Assembly (NCBI RefSeq): GCF_022376445.1
Contig: NW_025955005.1
Coordinates: forward strand, 124,001-188,000
From: Fomitopsis serialis
Taxonomy: Eukaryota > Basidiomycota > Agaricomycetes > Polyporales > Fomitopsidaceae
DNA: 64,000 nucleotides
Direction: 5' to 3'
Made by a program: the position numbers and the translations under genes. Below the pieces are notes generated by a model that was not told where the DNA came from, searched no databases, and was given only the letters and a program-made list of their open reading frames with translations. How positions within the stretch are numbered: the stretch's first letter is position 1; the number at the start of each line of letters is the position of its first letter. Shown one piece after another: positions 32,568 to 45,395 of this stretch.

Positions 32568-35159
32568 TCATGCCCTTCCATCTCCCGACAACTTCGAGAC
32601 CGCATGCTCGCGCAGTATGAAGCTCGCCACCTTGTCGCCCTTCGCATATCGCTTCAAATGAACGACGCGGCCCTCGTATGATCCGGCCTCCAGTCCGAAC
32701 TGTGGGTCGTCTTCTTCGTCAGCGAGCCTCTTGCGGCGATGAACGGTCGTCGGGCATGCAGGGCAGACGTCGGAGCCGAGCCCGGACGCGCAGTCCTCGC
32801 AGACGACGTGAGAGCAGGGGTGGAGGAGGAAGGCAGCCTTGCCGTGGACGCAAAAGGCGCATCCCCTCTGCGATGTGGTCTTTCTCCGCACGCCGCGTAC
32901 GGCATCCAGCGCCGCGACAGACTTGACTTTGGGGAGTGGATTCGCCTTGAAGTTCATCTTCGCACCCGGGACACGTTCGTCGTAAAGGGTGAACCACGGC
33001 AGCTTGTTCTCGAGGTAAGTGGAGGTGCTGATGGGAGTAGAGGGCGCAGGAAGGCCTGTCATGGCAGAGAAATGCGCTGCATTGATGACCGTGATATGTA
33101 GCCTCGTCGGCGCGGCGTCATCGTACGCCAGTGGGGGCAATGTGTCTCGATTGATCTTCTGGGAAATCCGCCCGCCTGCAGCAAATCCAGCTATTGCATC
33201 TGGGTCTGCACCCCCTCTCTGGCTAAGGAGCAGATAAATAGTTGATCCAGGTTTGATACCATAATCTATGGCACATAGTCAAAAATCCAAGATCTCAGGT
33301 GCAATGACAAAAGATTACCAAACAACAGCCTCCCATCTACCAACAAATGTCCTTCAAATATCAGTCTTTGATCATCTGGTGCAGTACCCTCTTTCCTATG
33401 GATCTTTTTCTTCAGATCATCAATCAATAGGTGACTCTCATATGGAATGGTTATTGGGTTTCCAGTGAATGTTATAATGAGCAATGGGTCTCCTACTGTC
33501 ATAGCCTTGACCTGTATCATTGGAGAGGTAGTGAGAATTGCTTGTGTCATTGTGTCTCCTGAGTTCAATTCTTCAGACATGCTACTCAAGGCATAATGTC
33601 AAGCAGAGATACTAGGTGAGGACCAAGGTTGTCCATTATCAGGAACTCACATAGCTTTATCTTGCATCCACAATGAAGCCCTTGGCTGTAGGCCCTCTTG
33701 AGCTGGTGAGTTGAAGAGGTTCATAACCTTCCCATTGCATCTGAACAGAGCTGTGGTGATGTATGGCTTGAAGACATCAATCTGCATTCCCCCAATTTCC
33801 TGAAAGACATAAGACAATGACCATGCAAAAGCTAAGAATGATAGAGGACCTACCTCTTCACCAGTTATCTGACCCTCAATTGTGTAACCATGGCCAAGTT
33901 GCATAGCAACAAACTCTAATGAAACAAAGACATATCAGAATTGTATTCGTGGTTATGAGCAGAATCATAAGTGTACTCACGGCGGACAATACCAGGTGCA
34001 GTACAGATTCCATCCTGTGAAAGTGGTAAGGAAATTGTCAATGAATGACATTGCAAGACCCTTACCAGCCATCTGTGTTAGTTTAAGTCAGAGTGTCTCA
34101 CTTGGTAAGTGTCAAATCAACATACAGTTGACCACCACCGCTGTGGATTGGCAGATAATCCTGGTCACCTTCGTTATGCATACCCTGTGCTGTCCCAGTG
34201 AGGGCATTCACTCCGCCAACAGATACTTTCACAGCGGGATGCACCCTGCTGTTCGTAGGATGAGAGAAAGAGATCCACATGGCCTCCCTCTGATACATAG
34301 CCTACCAATCATTATCAGTGTGACTAGACCGGCCACTGCAAGCGACGACGACATACAATGAAGACACCGCCTTTGTTGACTACAGACTGGGGGAGTTTGT
34401 CTGCGAAGTCCGCAACATTGCTGCGACGTGCCCGTCATCAGTGTGATAGTCGTAGTAGTGTTGAACATACACTGACTAAACCTTGAACGCCCCCATATTG
34501 GGAGGCAATGCTTGTAGCTTGTCGTTATCTGCGGATCCCTGAGATGAAGAGGTACACGACCAGCATCATCTATTCTTACCTGGAACACGGATCGTCCTAT
34601 GTCGAACATTAGTGTTGAATGCATCCGACTACTCATTGCATCATACCTCTGCAGTTGTATGTTGACTCCGCCGACTTCAATCATCGTCTGGTCCCGTTTG
34701 ACACAAGATTCACTGACACAAGCAAAGGGATTCCCGGCCGGTCGCTCGCCAACGTCGCCACGGATAGCAGGGAGGTACACCTTATTGTAGTAGTGTACGA
34801 ACGGCTGGTCACTGAAGACGACGGTATCAGAAGACTGTGCAGCAACATTGATACACGACTTGCATATTTATTCTCCCTCCTTCGCCCGGTGTGAATTGAG
34901 AAGGTCCGTCTGTGGCCTCGAGCTCCAGTTCACTTGGCTTGCAGATGAGTGTCCGGGGTGCGGGATATCCTGCACGACATCATTACGGCCTAGACGTCAG
35001 TAAAAGGTATGGACAGGCTACTATGGTCGAACCTCGGGCAACGATCTGGGTTGACAACTGCTCGAAAGTAATCGGCAACTCCAAGTCATTGAGACGGAAC
35101 TTCGCCTCACTCAAGACTACGTTGGCACTGATCGTTGTGTAGTCGGTAGTGATCGACAT
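32568..35159 (-). CDS. Ubiquitin-like domain plus C-terminal RING-type zinc finger protein
   Basis: Multi-exon gene beginning MSITTDYTTISANVVLSEAK at ATG 35159. The N-terminal half (VYLPAIRGDVGERPAGNPFA, REAMWISFSHP, VKVSVGGVNALTG, LGHGYTIEGQITGEE, GMQIDVFKPY) belongs to a basidiomycete-specific family. Then comes a ubiquitin-like fold: LLIDDLKKKIHRKEG, DQRLIFEGHLLVDGRLLF, and after a 50-nt intron DYGIKPGSTIYLLLSQRGG, with the Gly-Gly equivalent internal. The last exon has a C3HC4-like pattern (CAFC, HPCSHVVCEDC, DVCPAC). The architecture suggests a ubiquitin-pathway protein, perhaps an E3-like factor. Exon edges in the 5' third are only partly resolved. The exons between about 33175 and 33947 contain no CpG at all. 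Confidence 0.75.
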
Positions 35160-35486
35160 CTGAGCAACACAGTATAAAGAGCGGATGCGAGAAGTGGCAA
35201 CGCGAGCTTGCGGCCGTTCAGAGCGCTGAAGGTGAGGGAGCGGTAGGAGGCCACACGAGCGCTGCGTCTGTGTCGTCGCGGAGTGCGTGACCGCGAGAGG
35301 GCGCGAGTGGCGGAGATGGACGACGGAGAGCGGGCAGGTGGCTGAGCGCCCTGTGTCTGCGTCCGTCAATAAACCTGTGGCCATCCAATCCGGACAAATA
35401 CATCGCTCGCCATTCATCTCCTCAGCCTCCTCTCTTGCTGCCTCCCCACCGCCGCGTCTAACGCTCGCATCACCCGCAATTTTGCC

Positions 35487-37625
35487 ATGAACGGCACCCA
35501 CACCGCCCGCCACGGCAGACCAGCCCAGGCGGGTGCCACCCCGCCTGCCCCCGCTGCAGCACCGCCGGCACCTCCGAATCATACGCATACGCCCGCGAAC
35601 AACCGCCAGGCGAACGGTGCCACAGCCAATGGCGCACACCCACCCGCGCAGAGGGCCAAGAAGAAGGCCGCTGAGCAGCCAGTCGATCCCTCACAAATGT
35701 ATGAAACCCTGAAGAACCGCATCGCAGCGCTGGAGGAGGAGGAGGTGCACGAGGAAGAGGAGGAGCGGAGGTTCGGTGAGTCGTCGATTTGTCATTTGCA
35801 GTGGCACAGTCCGTATTCACCGGTTACAGCTGAGGAGGCGCAGAACTCTGTGTCGGGCATGGGCGAGAATGCGATCCATGCAAAGTACATTGAGCTGGTG
35901 CATATCAGTCTATTCTATTACTATGCTGCCACACGTCTTGACGCGCCGAGGACAGTTCGCGGAACTCAAGCGACTGGAACGAGATCACGCGAAGGAGAAG
36001 CAGAAGTTGGCGAAAGACAAGGATGCGGGTATGTGTACTACTACGTATTGTCCATGCAGTGAACTCTTACGCTGTATGTCTACCAAGCCAAGAACCAGTT
36101 GACGAAGGCGAACACAACGAAGACGAAGATGGAGAATCTAGCACGCGAGTTGCAGAAGGTAATTCTGCATGGCTGGAGTGTCCGTTCCCTCTTAATGCTT
36201 TCTGTAGGATAACAAAAGGCTACGGGTGGGTCTGCTCAGCTCAGATACGCGTCTTCGGCGAATACCCCAGGTTCTCATAGATCGCCGCAGGAGGACAGCA
36301 AACGGTTAGCAACATGTGTGGAGGAAGCTCAAGAAGAGGTGAGTCGCCCGCAGCTGTTTCCCTCAACGCGTCCTGAGCGGGCGACGAGATCATGCAAATG
36401 AAGACCGACATGGCGAAGCGCGCGGAGCGGGCGAAGATCCAAGAGACCAAGTACCGCGAGACCCCCGACATCGTCGTGCGCGTACACTGCAAGTACCGCG
36501 CAGAGCTCTACTTCAAGATCTCGCGCAAGACGAAGCTCTCCCGACTCTTCAACGCGTGGACGGAGCGCATGGAGTCCGGCATCGTGAAGGGCAGCAAGAC
36601 CGTCTCCGGCACGCAACCCCAGCCACCAAATGGCACGGCACTCACGACAAGCTCGATAAGCTCCAGTGGGTCGGCGGCGTCGAGGAGTTCGATGCAGTTC
36701 ATCTTTACGCATGCGGGCCGGAGTCTTGAGGCGGACCAGACACCGGAGGAGGCGGGTATCGAGGACGGTGACATGATCTTGGCTGTCGAGATCATGGATC
36801 TGACAGAGGGTCCAGGGACCGAGGAGCTGGTGAGTGGTTGTCAGTTCAGGGACGGGAACGAGGAGTGAACACGACTTCGTGCCAGGACGAGCCGGAACCT
36901 CGGCGCCAGAAGCTGAAGAAAGAATGGGTGGAGAACCCAACAGAGTAAGTGCGATACCTCCGGCGCGGGTTCATAGTTCATGTCATCGTGTAGAGCGAAG
37001 AAGACCGTGGAAGATATCTTCGACAACGTGTAGGTTCTCTCCGTATCTATGCTACGTGCTCCGCTGACGTATTCGTCCTCGATTCAGCGTCCGCGAACGT
37101 CTGAAGGAGGTTCTCCGACAATACGAGCTGCGGGAGCGACACTTCGAATGCGTGATCCGCTCGAAGGAGCTCGAGGTCCTGCTCTCTCGAGCACGCGCCG
37201 CGGAACAAAAGCAGCTCGCGGAGGGCCAAAGTTCCAGAGCGGATAAGCTTGAAGAACAGGTTCGGCGTGTCAATGCGTTCGATTGACTCGTTCTTGCTGA
37301 CCTGGGGGTAGGTCAAACAGCTGCGCAAGGAGGTCGAGGACGTCACAGAGCAGCAGACGATGCTCGTCAACAAACTCTTGGCTTGCTGTCATGAGGTCCG
37401 ATCTCTTGTCTGTTCTTCCTGGCCGCTCTGACCAATATCCTTCCGAAGTCAAATGATGCGCGGATACAACAGCTCTTTGGTTCCCTCCGAGAAGAGCTGG
37501 AAACACGTAAGTCTCAATTCTATGTTATGCTCGATCCCGGACTAAGCATTGAAGTTCGCTCTACAGGGTGGAAGCCGGCATTGAATGGCACGGCAGATCG
37601 CCCACCAGATGGCGAAGCCATCTAA
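35487..37625 (+). CDS. Taxilin coiled-coil protein with an embedded SUMO-like (Rad60-SLD) domain
   Basis: Thirteen exons, about 489 aa. N-terminal Ala/Pro-rich region (1-65), then coiled coil: DPSQMYETLKNRIAALEEEE, FAELKRLERDHAKEKQKLAK, AAKNQLTKANTTKTKMENLA, DNKRLREDSKRLATCVEEAQ. Residues about 214-326 switch to a compact SUMO-like fold: PDIVVRVHCKYRAELYFKIS, TKLSRLFNAWTERM, a Ser/Thr-rich loop of about 40 aa, then MQFIFTHAGRSLEADQTPEE, GIEDGDMILAVEIMD. The taxilin coiled coil then resumes: RERLKEVLRQYELRERHFEC, SKELEVLLSRARAAEQK, KQLRKEVEDVTEQQTMLVNK, RIQQLFGSLREELET. Taxilins bind syntaxins and the nascent-chain complex. The SUMO-like unit lies in one exon (36389-36829), joined in frame on both sides, with no terminal Gly-Gly, so it should act as a binding module. 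Divergent from the ubiquitin/RING gene (327 bp). Confidence 0.85.
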
Positions 37626-37994
37626 CACCAGGGGCGGCGGGCGTAGTAGATGGGTTAGAGAGGACACTTGTTCCCTGTATGTGCCTACTCGGCCCTTGCG
37701 TCTCCTGTACACCCGCTTTCCTAGGTGCAGAAATTGGCTCGTTCGGAGAACTGCTCACGTCCGCATCCCGGGTGCAATGATCTACCAGAGAACGGCTCAA
37801 ACTCCAGCAGCAGACATGAGTTTGTTGTGCAATCAATGTTGTTGAAGACGATTAGTCCGGAACACTATGTACAACATCCAAACTAAACAAAGTCCCTATG
37901 CGATGTCCGTGTCCAGATGCGAAGAGTTTAGGCTAGCTATGTTGTACAGGTCCGTCCGGGGGAGCGTTGAGGATCACCTTTGGTTTCTTCTGCT
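37626..37994. other. Convergent intergenic region
   Basis: 369 bp between the 3' ends of the taxilin and UAP1 genes. No gene; presumably both 3' UTRs. Confidence 0.5.
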
Positions 37995-39730
37995 TTAGAC
38001 GAGTGCGTCCAACTCCTCCACTGATTCAACCATGCCGGAACGGGTGAACTTCTTTCCTTTCACTCCCTCCAATCCCTCACCGGCGTATGAGACCAGTGGG
38101 GAAACCTCGATCTCGATGCCCTCCGCGACAGTGGCACCAGCGTGCTCGAGGAAACGCTTGTGCTGCGAGAGCAGGTCACGGCGGCTCGTCTCCGGGTCGT
38201 CCGAGCCCGTGCCGGGCGCGTTCTTGAGCGGGCTGAACTCCTCGTTCCGCGCGACCTCGAGGACGGCGAAGTGCTTCGTGAACGGGAACACGTCGAACAC
38301 GAACATCTCGAGCTTCATGCCGTTCGGCTTGGCCGGCTTGACGGTCTGGCCCTGCGCGTCCACGAACGGGATCTTCTTGCGCGCGATGTGGAACGCGAGC
38401 TCCTCCTCGAACGTCTCGGTGTCGTGCAGGAACGCGGTCGTGTAGAAGTGGTTCACGATGTTCGCCGCGCGGAACGCGAGCCCGCCCGTCTTGGGGTCGC
38501 GCCGCTCCGCCTGCTCCTTGGAGATCTCCGAGTACTCGATCACGCTGTACTTGTCGCCCCACCGCGCGACGACGCCGACGGACTCGGCTGGGTACGCCTT
38601 GGGCACGACCTTCGCGGCGCAGTCCGCCTGCTTCTGGATGCAGTACCCGAGGAAGACGGGGTCCGCGACCTTGACGAGGCAGTTGTCCACGCAGTAGCTG
38701 TGGATGTACTGCACTTTGCGTTCGCCGAAATCGGAGAGGACTGTGCGCGACTCGGAGGGATCGAGCGGCTTGCGGAGGGCGGCATAAAGACCGCCATTGC
38801 CGTCCGGGGCGACGGCGACTTGCGAAGGGTTCTCCAGGATGACCTTGCCGTCCATCGTGAGACATGGCAGCGTACCTGACGGAAGTCTGTGTCAGTCTCG
38901 AATGGTACATGAGGTTCCTTACGAGAAAGTAGGACGTGTATGAAGTACACGTGAATGGGAGTTCAAGAACGAGGCTGCCTAATCTGAACATCGACCGCAT
39001 GCACAGGCACATTCTACTCGGGATCTGTGCTGATACATGGTACAGCGCTTCACAACATATTCATGCGATCCCAACATGCATTGTTGTCCAATAGGAAAGT
39101 GCACTGTACGACGAATAATCCGGATACGAACGCACCTTGCTCAAAGAGGACGACGTTCTTCGAGGAAAGGCCAAAGTAATTGTTCTTCTTGAAGAATGCC
39201 TCCGTCTCCCGCCGAGTGGGTCCACTGGTCATAACGTACCAGGGAATGACGACTGATCCGGGGGCCTTGCCGTTCTCCTGCGCGGCTACCGTCTGCAGGC
39301 GGGCGATCCGCTCGGCCTGGTACTGGAACAGAGACTTGTGTGACGGCAGGCCGATGTCGTAGCAGCCCTTCGGCGCACTGCTGCCCAGTCGCGTTCCCTG
39401 CCCGCCAGCCATGAGCAGCACGCCGACCTGGCCATGCGCGATGGCCTTCAAGCCTATGCTCCGCCATTCCTTCTCCTTCTCGGGGTCACCAATCACGCTG
39501 TCAGTAGCGTCCTCGGGCAGGGGCTCGATGGCGTCCTTGCCCGCGTTCCCCGCCGCCTCCTTCTCAGAGCCGACGGCCCTCTTGTATATCTTGTTCACGC
39601 GATCGATGTCGAGCGCGTCGAGCTGTGCGAGCAGGGATGCGCGCTCCGGCTCGGACAGCTTCGGCCAGAACTGGAGCAGGTGGCCCTGTCCGGCGGCCTC
39701 GTAACGCTTGCGAGTGGATTCGTAGGACAT
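37995..39730 (-). CDS. UAP1: UDP-N-acetylglucosamine pyrophosphorylase
   Basis: Cytosolic enzyme making UDP-GlcNAc from UTP and GlcNAc-1-phosphate, the precursor of chitin, N-glycans and GPI anchors. Two exons: 39730-39136 and 38875-37995, product 491 aa, typical length. The nucleotidyltransferase signature is exact: GVLLMAGGQGTRLG, APKGCYDIGLPSHKSLFQ. Further family features: PWYVMTSGPTRRETEAFF, TLPCLTMDGKVILE, APDGNGGLYAAL, YCVDNCLVKVADPVFLGYC, FRAANIVNHFYTTAFL, KLEMFVFDVFPF, NEEFSPLKNAPG. The intron (39135-38876) is 260 nt, four to five times the local norm, with normal GTGCGT and CAG ends. Confidence 0.95.
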
Positions 39731-41437
39731 GGTGGGGGTGGATGCTGGGGGAGATTAGGGGGCGGTGGGGAGCTGGGAGAGATGAGGGAACGTAATAGCG
39801 GGCGAGGTCGTGGTGGAGGCGTTGTATGCACGTTCGACGCGATCTACGCGACAGAAATACGCCTCGGGAACTGCCGCCCGTACAGCTGCGTACAGCTTTG
39901 CGCTGCTCGCAAGTCGCAAGTCGCCGCCTGTCTCCTCCCGCCACCATCACCCTCCTGCACCGCGTCGACGCTGCTCAGGTCTCATGGCGGGCTCACACCC
40001 CGACTCCGCTGGGCGCGCACTACCGTGACCACGGATTCTGGCACTGCATCGGAGCGCTGGCGACTTCAATGGATGAGCACAACTCGGCACCTCTGTCACT
40101 GTCAGGTTGCGATACTTGCCTCGTTCTGCGCGCTATTGCCACGACCACTTTGGCCCTCATGACCGGACCACCCCGCAACCTGTCTGACATTCTAACCTTC
40201 TCAACACTCACCAGGTCTACTTGACGGCCGGCGGGCCACCCTAGGACGCACGGGGCGGATCCTGCGGACGTAGGGATCCGGATGCTTGCAGCTGTACGCA
40301 AGACCTGGAAGTCTTCGTTCCTGTCATGTGTTTGCAGTCCCTGGACGACTGCCCTTTCTATCTCCTACTGCCTCATGTATATCCAGACGTACGACCTCGG
40401 ACTAGGGACCTCCGCCGGGACACGGATATACTTCCGCCTGCCTATCCTTGTCTCGGACCGAAGAACACGGCATTGCGCGTCCCGATTAGAGGCTGGATGC
40501 CCGGAAATTTCTATTGTGGACATGCGTGCATGCGCGTCGTTCGTCTCAGTCTGGCAAATGCTTACCGACCACGGCCTGCTGACGGTGAGTATCGACTGCC
40601 TCAAGGTGCATCAACCCGCTAATCGTGTACTTATCGCAACTCGGTCGTGGTTAATCAGAGAGAAAACCTGATCGGCCTAGACCCATCGCCGCTTTAGACG
40701 AGGCTCGAGATACTGCACGACCTCGCCTAAAGATCGTCGTAAGAAATGATATCATTGCTTTTTGCGGCAGCCAATACGAGGCCAGGACAACAGTTGCCAT
40801 TCCCTCGAGGCCATTTCTTGCGGCTGGCGGTCCGCCCCAATCCCCCTAAACCCCGTGAAGAATTCGGAAATGATGCCTCTCAGATGCTCCGGTGATTGCT
40901 CGGTACGAATGGCAGTCTACTCGGCCGCGTCAAGCCTCTCTTCTGGGGTTCTATCGTGTTGAACGTCTACCGCTCGATCGCTTGCGGTCACCTGTGACGC
41001 CCTATATGTCTAGACGGCTTTCAGGCGTAGGAATGGTGTCTGTCAGCGGTCCTGGGTGTTTTGGCTTATAAAATGCGTAGGGACGACCGGAAGTGCATTC
41101 AGAAATGTGGGCGACCAGGCACGGAGAGAAGACTTGGGCGGCACTACCGTTCACGGGCGCTGCGCGCAGCCCTGGCCTCCGTCATCCTGAGGTGGGGCGC
41201 CACAGGACGGGTGATTCTCCGTACAAACGTGTCGGGTAGCCGAGACCCGACGTTTGGGGTGCTCGATCGTGCACACCACACGTGAGGAATAGAAGTATCG
41301 CGTTGGCCAGCCGCCATCGGCGGCTGGTAGCGACCTCAGGTCATTGGCGTACCGTCCGGAGCGTTGGTGCTGGCGTGTATAAATATCGTGCCGCGCCCAT
41401 CGTCCGCCTCCTCCATCCTCCCTCGACCCGATCCACC
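39731..41437. other. 1.7-kb divergent intergenic region
   Basis: Between the starts of UAP1 (minus) and the GH5 glucanase (plus). Frames such as 39810-40224 and 40282-40671 (plus) lack domains and splice logic. Likely holds both promoters, with a TATA box at 41378. Confidence 0.45.
41378..41384 (+). promoter_or_regulatory. TATA box (tataaat) of the GH5 glucanase
   Basis: TATAAAT 60 nt upstream of ATG 41438, followed by a pyrimidine-rich leader (cctcctccatcctccctc). Confidence 0.6.
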
Positions 41438-43064
<1,627 letters not shown>

Positions 43065-43535
43065 GGTGAAGCTATCTCATGGACTATTGGCTACCTCCTG
43101 CACGATTTTGCACGAACCAACGAACTGATTCGTTCTTCACATGTATCATGTTACCTTTCATTACTCACTTCACTTAGTCGATACTTCAGTACGATTTGAG
43201 TAGTCAGCCTACAATTGTATTAGTTTCTGCACGACTCAGGGATGATTTTTACGAATTATACGATTATACCCACGTATCATCGCAGTATGCAAAATAAGTA
43301 CTGGAATACATAGTGCCACAAGCAGGACGCGCGTGCGGGGGGCGACCGTGTTGACCTGTGTCACGTGGGCGTGCCTATATCACAGTGCGCGGGACGTCGA
43401 GCGCATTTCGAACCGCGACAGCCTATCGAGGCAAGCTGGCCTTGCTCCTCCGCTGACCACCTCAAGCCCTCGCTATCGTCGCCCGCGTTCTATCTTCCGC
43501 GTCTCCCTCTCAGCGAGGCTTGTGCTTCAGGAATC
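43065..43535. other. Intergenic region
   Basis: An AT-rich 3' flank of the GH5 gene (43080-43320), then a pyrimidine-rich leader before ATG 43536. No gene seen. Confidence 0.5.
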
Positions 43536-44576
43536 ATGAAGCTAACCACTCTCGGCGTGCTCGCCTGCTGTGCCCACGTCCTTGGGGCCCATGCCCTGGC
43601 GGTGCGGAACCATGGACGTCTTGCGCGCGCGTACACTCTAGAAGATCGGCAGGACTTTTCTGGACTACTGGGAGGACTCAATGGAGAAGGGGCGGATGCC
43701 CCTACGGATGAGAAGACGGAACAAGGAGCTACGGACCTTCGGCCCTCTGGGACGACCGCTCACGGGGACGGTGCCTCGTTCAGCTCACTCAATCTCTTCC
43801 CTGGACTGCTTCCCACCGGCTCAGAGACCTCGAAGACCAAGGACACGGCCTCAACTGCGTCTAGCTCTGCCTCTGCGACTGCTACCCCGGAGTCTCATCT
43901 CGCGACGACCACTCAGGCTGAGCCCGCCGCTACTTTGAGCGGCTCGTTGGTGACGGCGACATCCCAGGCTAAGGACACCAACCAGAACCACTTCTCAAGC
44001 AGCAGCGCCATGGCCTCGGACTCGTCCTGGAAGATCATCGGCGTCGCCGTCATCTCCTTCACCGCCGTCGTCGTCATCCTCGTCGCCGCGGTCTTCTTCG
44101 ACACCTGGTGGCACTTCGTCCGCGATCTCTTCTGGAAGCGAAGCAAGGCGGACGGCCTGGAGGAGATGGTGCCCGACTGGCAGAAGGCGAGCTGGGAGAT
44201 GCGCTGCGGGGACCGCCAGCGGTACCCGTCCTTTGGGTCGCTCCCGACGTCGCCCATCCTCCGTGGGGACCCCCTCCAACGCCAGCGGTCGCTCCGAGTG
44301 CAAGAGTGGCAGAAGGACGAGTTCACGTCGAGCACCTCGTCTCTGAGGGCGGAGATGTCCCCGGCGGAGAGACTCGCGCAGTACCCGGCCCTCCCTCCGA
44401 GTGCCTACGTTAGTCCTGACCCCAGACCAAGCCCCGGCAGCGCCGACCCCTTCGCGGACAAGAACGCGTCTCCAACTACTGGACTCTTCAACGGACAAGG
44501 CGACAGCAAGAACCCTTTCCATGATATCCACGCATCTCCTCGGATGGACATCTACGGCGGGATCGACGAGAAGTAG
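43536..44576 (+). CDS. Single-pass membrane protein with Ser/Thr-rich ectodomain
   Basis: Intronless, 346 aa. Signal peptide about 1-22 (TLGVLACCAHVLGAHALA), a Ser/Thr-rich, probably O-glycosylated ectodomain (to about residue 165), one transmembrane helix (about 166-189, WKIIGVAVISFTAVVVILVA), then a cytosolic tail of about 155 aa starting with basic/aromatic DTWWHFVRDLFWKR and containing repeated SP and NPF/DPF-like motifs (SADPFAD, SKNPFHD), which in other proteins recruit endocytic adaptors. The layout resembles fungal wall-stress sensors of the Mid2/WSC type but no WSC cysteine module is present. The start was set at 43536 because the signal peptide begins there. Function unknown. Confidence 0.75.
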   Translation: MKLTTLGVLACCAHVLGAHALAVRNHGRLARAYTLEDRQDFSGLLGGLNGEGADAPTDEKTEQGATDLRPSGTTAHGDGASFSSLNLFPGLLPTGSETSKTKDTASTASSSASATATPESHLATTTQAEPAATLSGSLVTATSQAKDTNQNHFSSSSAMASDSSWKIIGVAVISFTAVVVILVAAVFFDTWWHFVRDLFWKRSKADGLEEMVPDWQKASWEMRCGDRQRYPSFGSLPTSPILRGDPLQRQRSLRVQEWQKDEFTSSTSSLRAEMSPAERLAQYPALPPSAYVSPDPRPSPGSADPFADKNASPTTGLFNGQGDSKNPFHDIHASPRMDIYGGIDEK

Positions 44577-44719
44577 AGTCAACAGACCTCCTGCATTATG
44601 CGTGTACCACCACTACCACAGCCCTCCCACATGTGTATCCCTAGCCATCCTAGCCTACCCTCGTTGTACCATGTTCTCTCCTTTTGTTTTCCTCCATACT
44701 GGGAAATGCGACGTAGATG

Positions 44720-45020
44720 TCACGGTGGCGGCACGTCCTTCACTGCGCCTTCTGCTACGGGGTTCTTGTCCGCTGGGGGCGATAGCACTCGTTCGAGCTG
44801 GTCGGAAATGTAGATGCCCGCCAGTGCGACGCCCGTGACAGCTAGTGAGATGCCTATGCGTGTCTTGGGTGGTAGAGCTGTGATGTGTGTGGTCCATCCT
44901 CAATCCCGCGACGACGGACGTGACGGTGCAACGCGACTTACCTACCCACGACTCGCCCAGGGTCCGCTGCCCTACAGACTTGCTCTGGACAGATGGATGG
45001 TTTTTCTGTTGGTCGGACAT
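44720..45020 (-). CDS. Small (78 aa) single-pass membrane protein, two exons
   Basis: Exon 1 45020-44942 begins MSDQQKNHPSVQSKSVGQR; intron 64 nt (GTAAGT..CACAG); exon 2 44877-44720 reads ALPPKTRIGISLAVTGVALA, GIYISDQLERVLSPP and ends VKDVPPP. One helix (GISLAVTGVALAGIYI) with a short soluble head and a Pro-rich tail. The two parts lie in different frames and only appear after splicing; total coding length is 237 nt. Size and topology resemble small organelle-membrane subunits or assembly factors, but I do not recognise it. Confidence 0.6.
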
Positions 45021-45395
45021 GGCTGACAGGGTTGCGAAGCTCAGAGACAGTCTGTGCAATGCATGATTCTGTTATATGGCAAGGTCGACCGCTGCAGTCA
45101 GGCATTGCATCACTCCGCTAGAGCTCTGTGTCGTATTACGTAACATAGCACCTCATTGGCAGGATCTTGTAACTTACCCGTTGTCGAACCCTACACTCGT
45201 ACCACCAGCGGGAGGCAACGCAAGGCTGCTTTTCGAAGCGGCGACAACTTTCGCACTGGTGTGAGCCAAGAGGAATGAAATATATGTGACAATTTCCAGC
45301 TAATCAATTCTGGACTGAGAGTAAGATGCCAACACCGCGAACTTAGATGCGAAGCCAAAGCACGTAAGAATCAACGTGTGCGTGACGGCACACCC
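45021..45395. other. Intergenic region
   Basis: Upstream of the 78-aa protein gene and downstream of the GMC gene; no gene seen. Confidence 0.4.

Noticed and set aside
36392..36868. SUMO-like region as a separate single-exon gene
   Set aside because: Its frame is joined at both ends to taxilin exons by good GT-AG sites, and the protein on either side is one continuous coiled coil.
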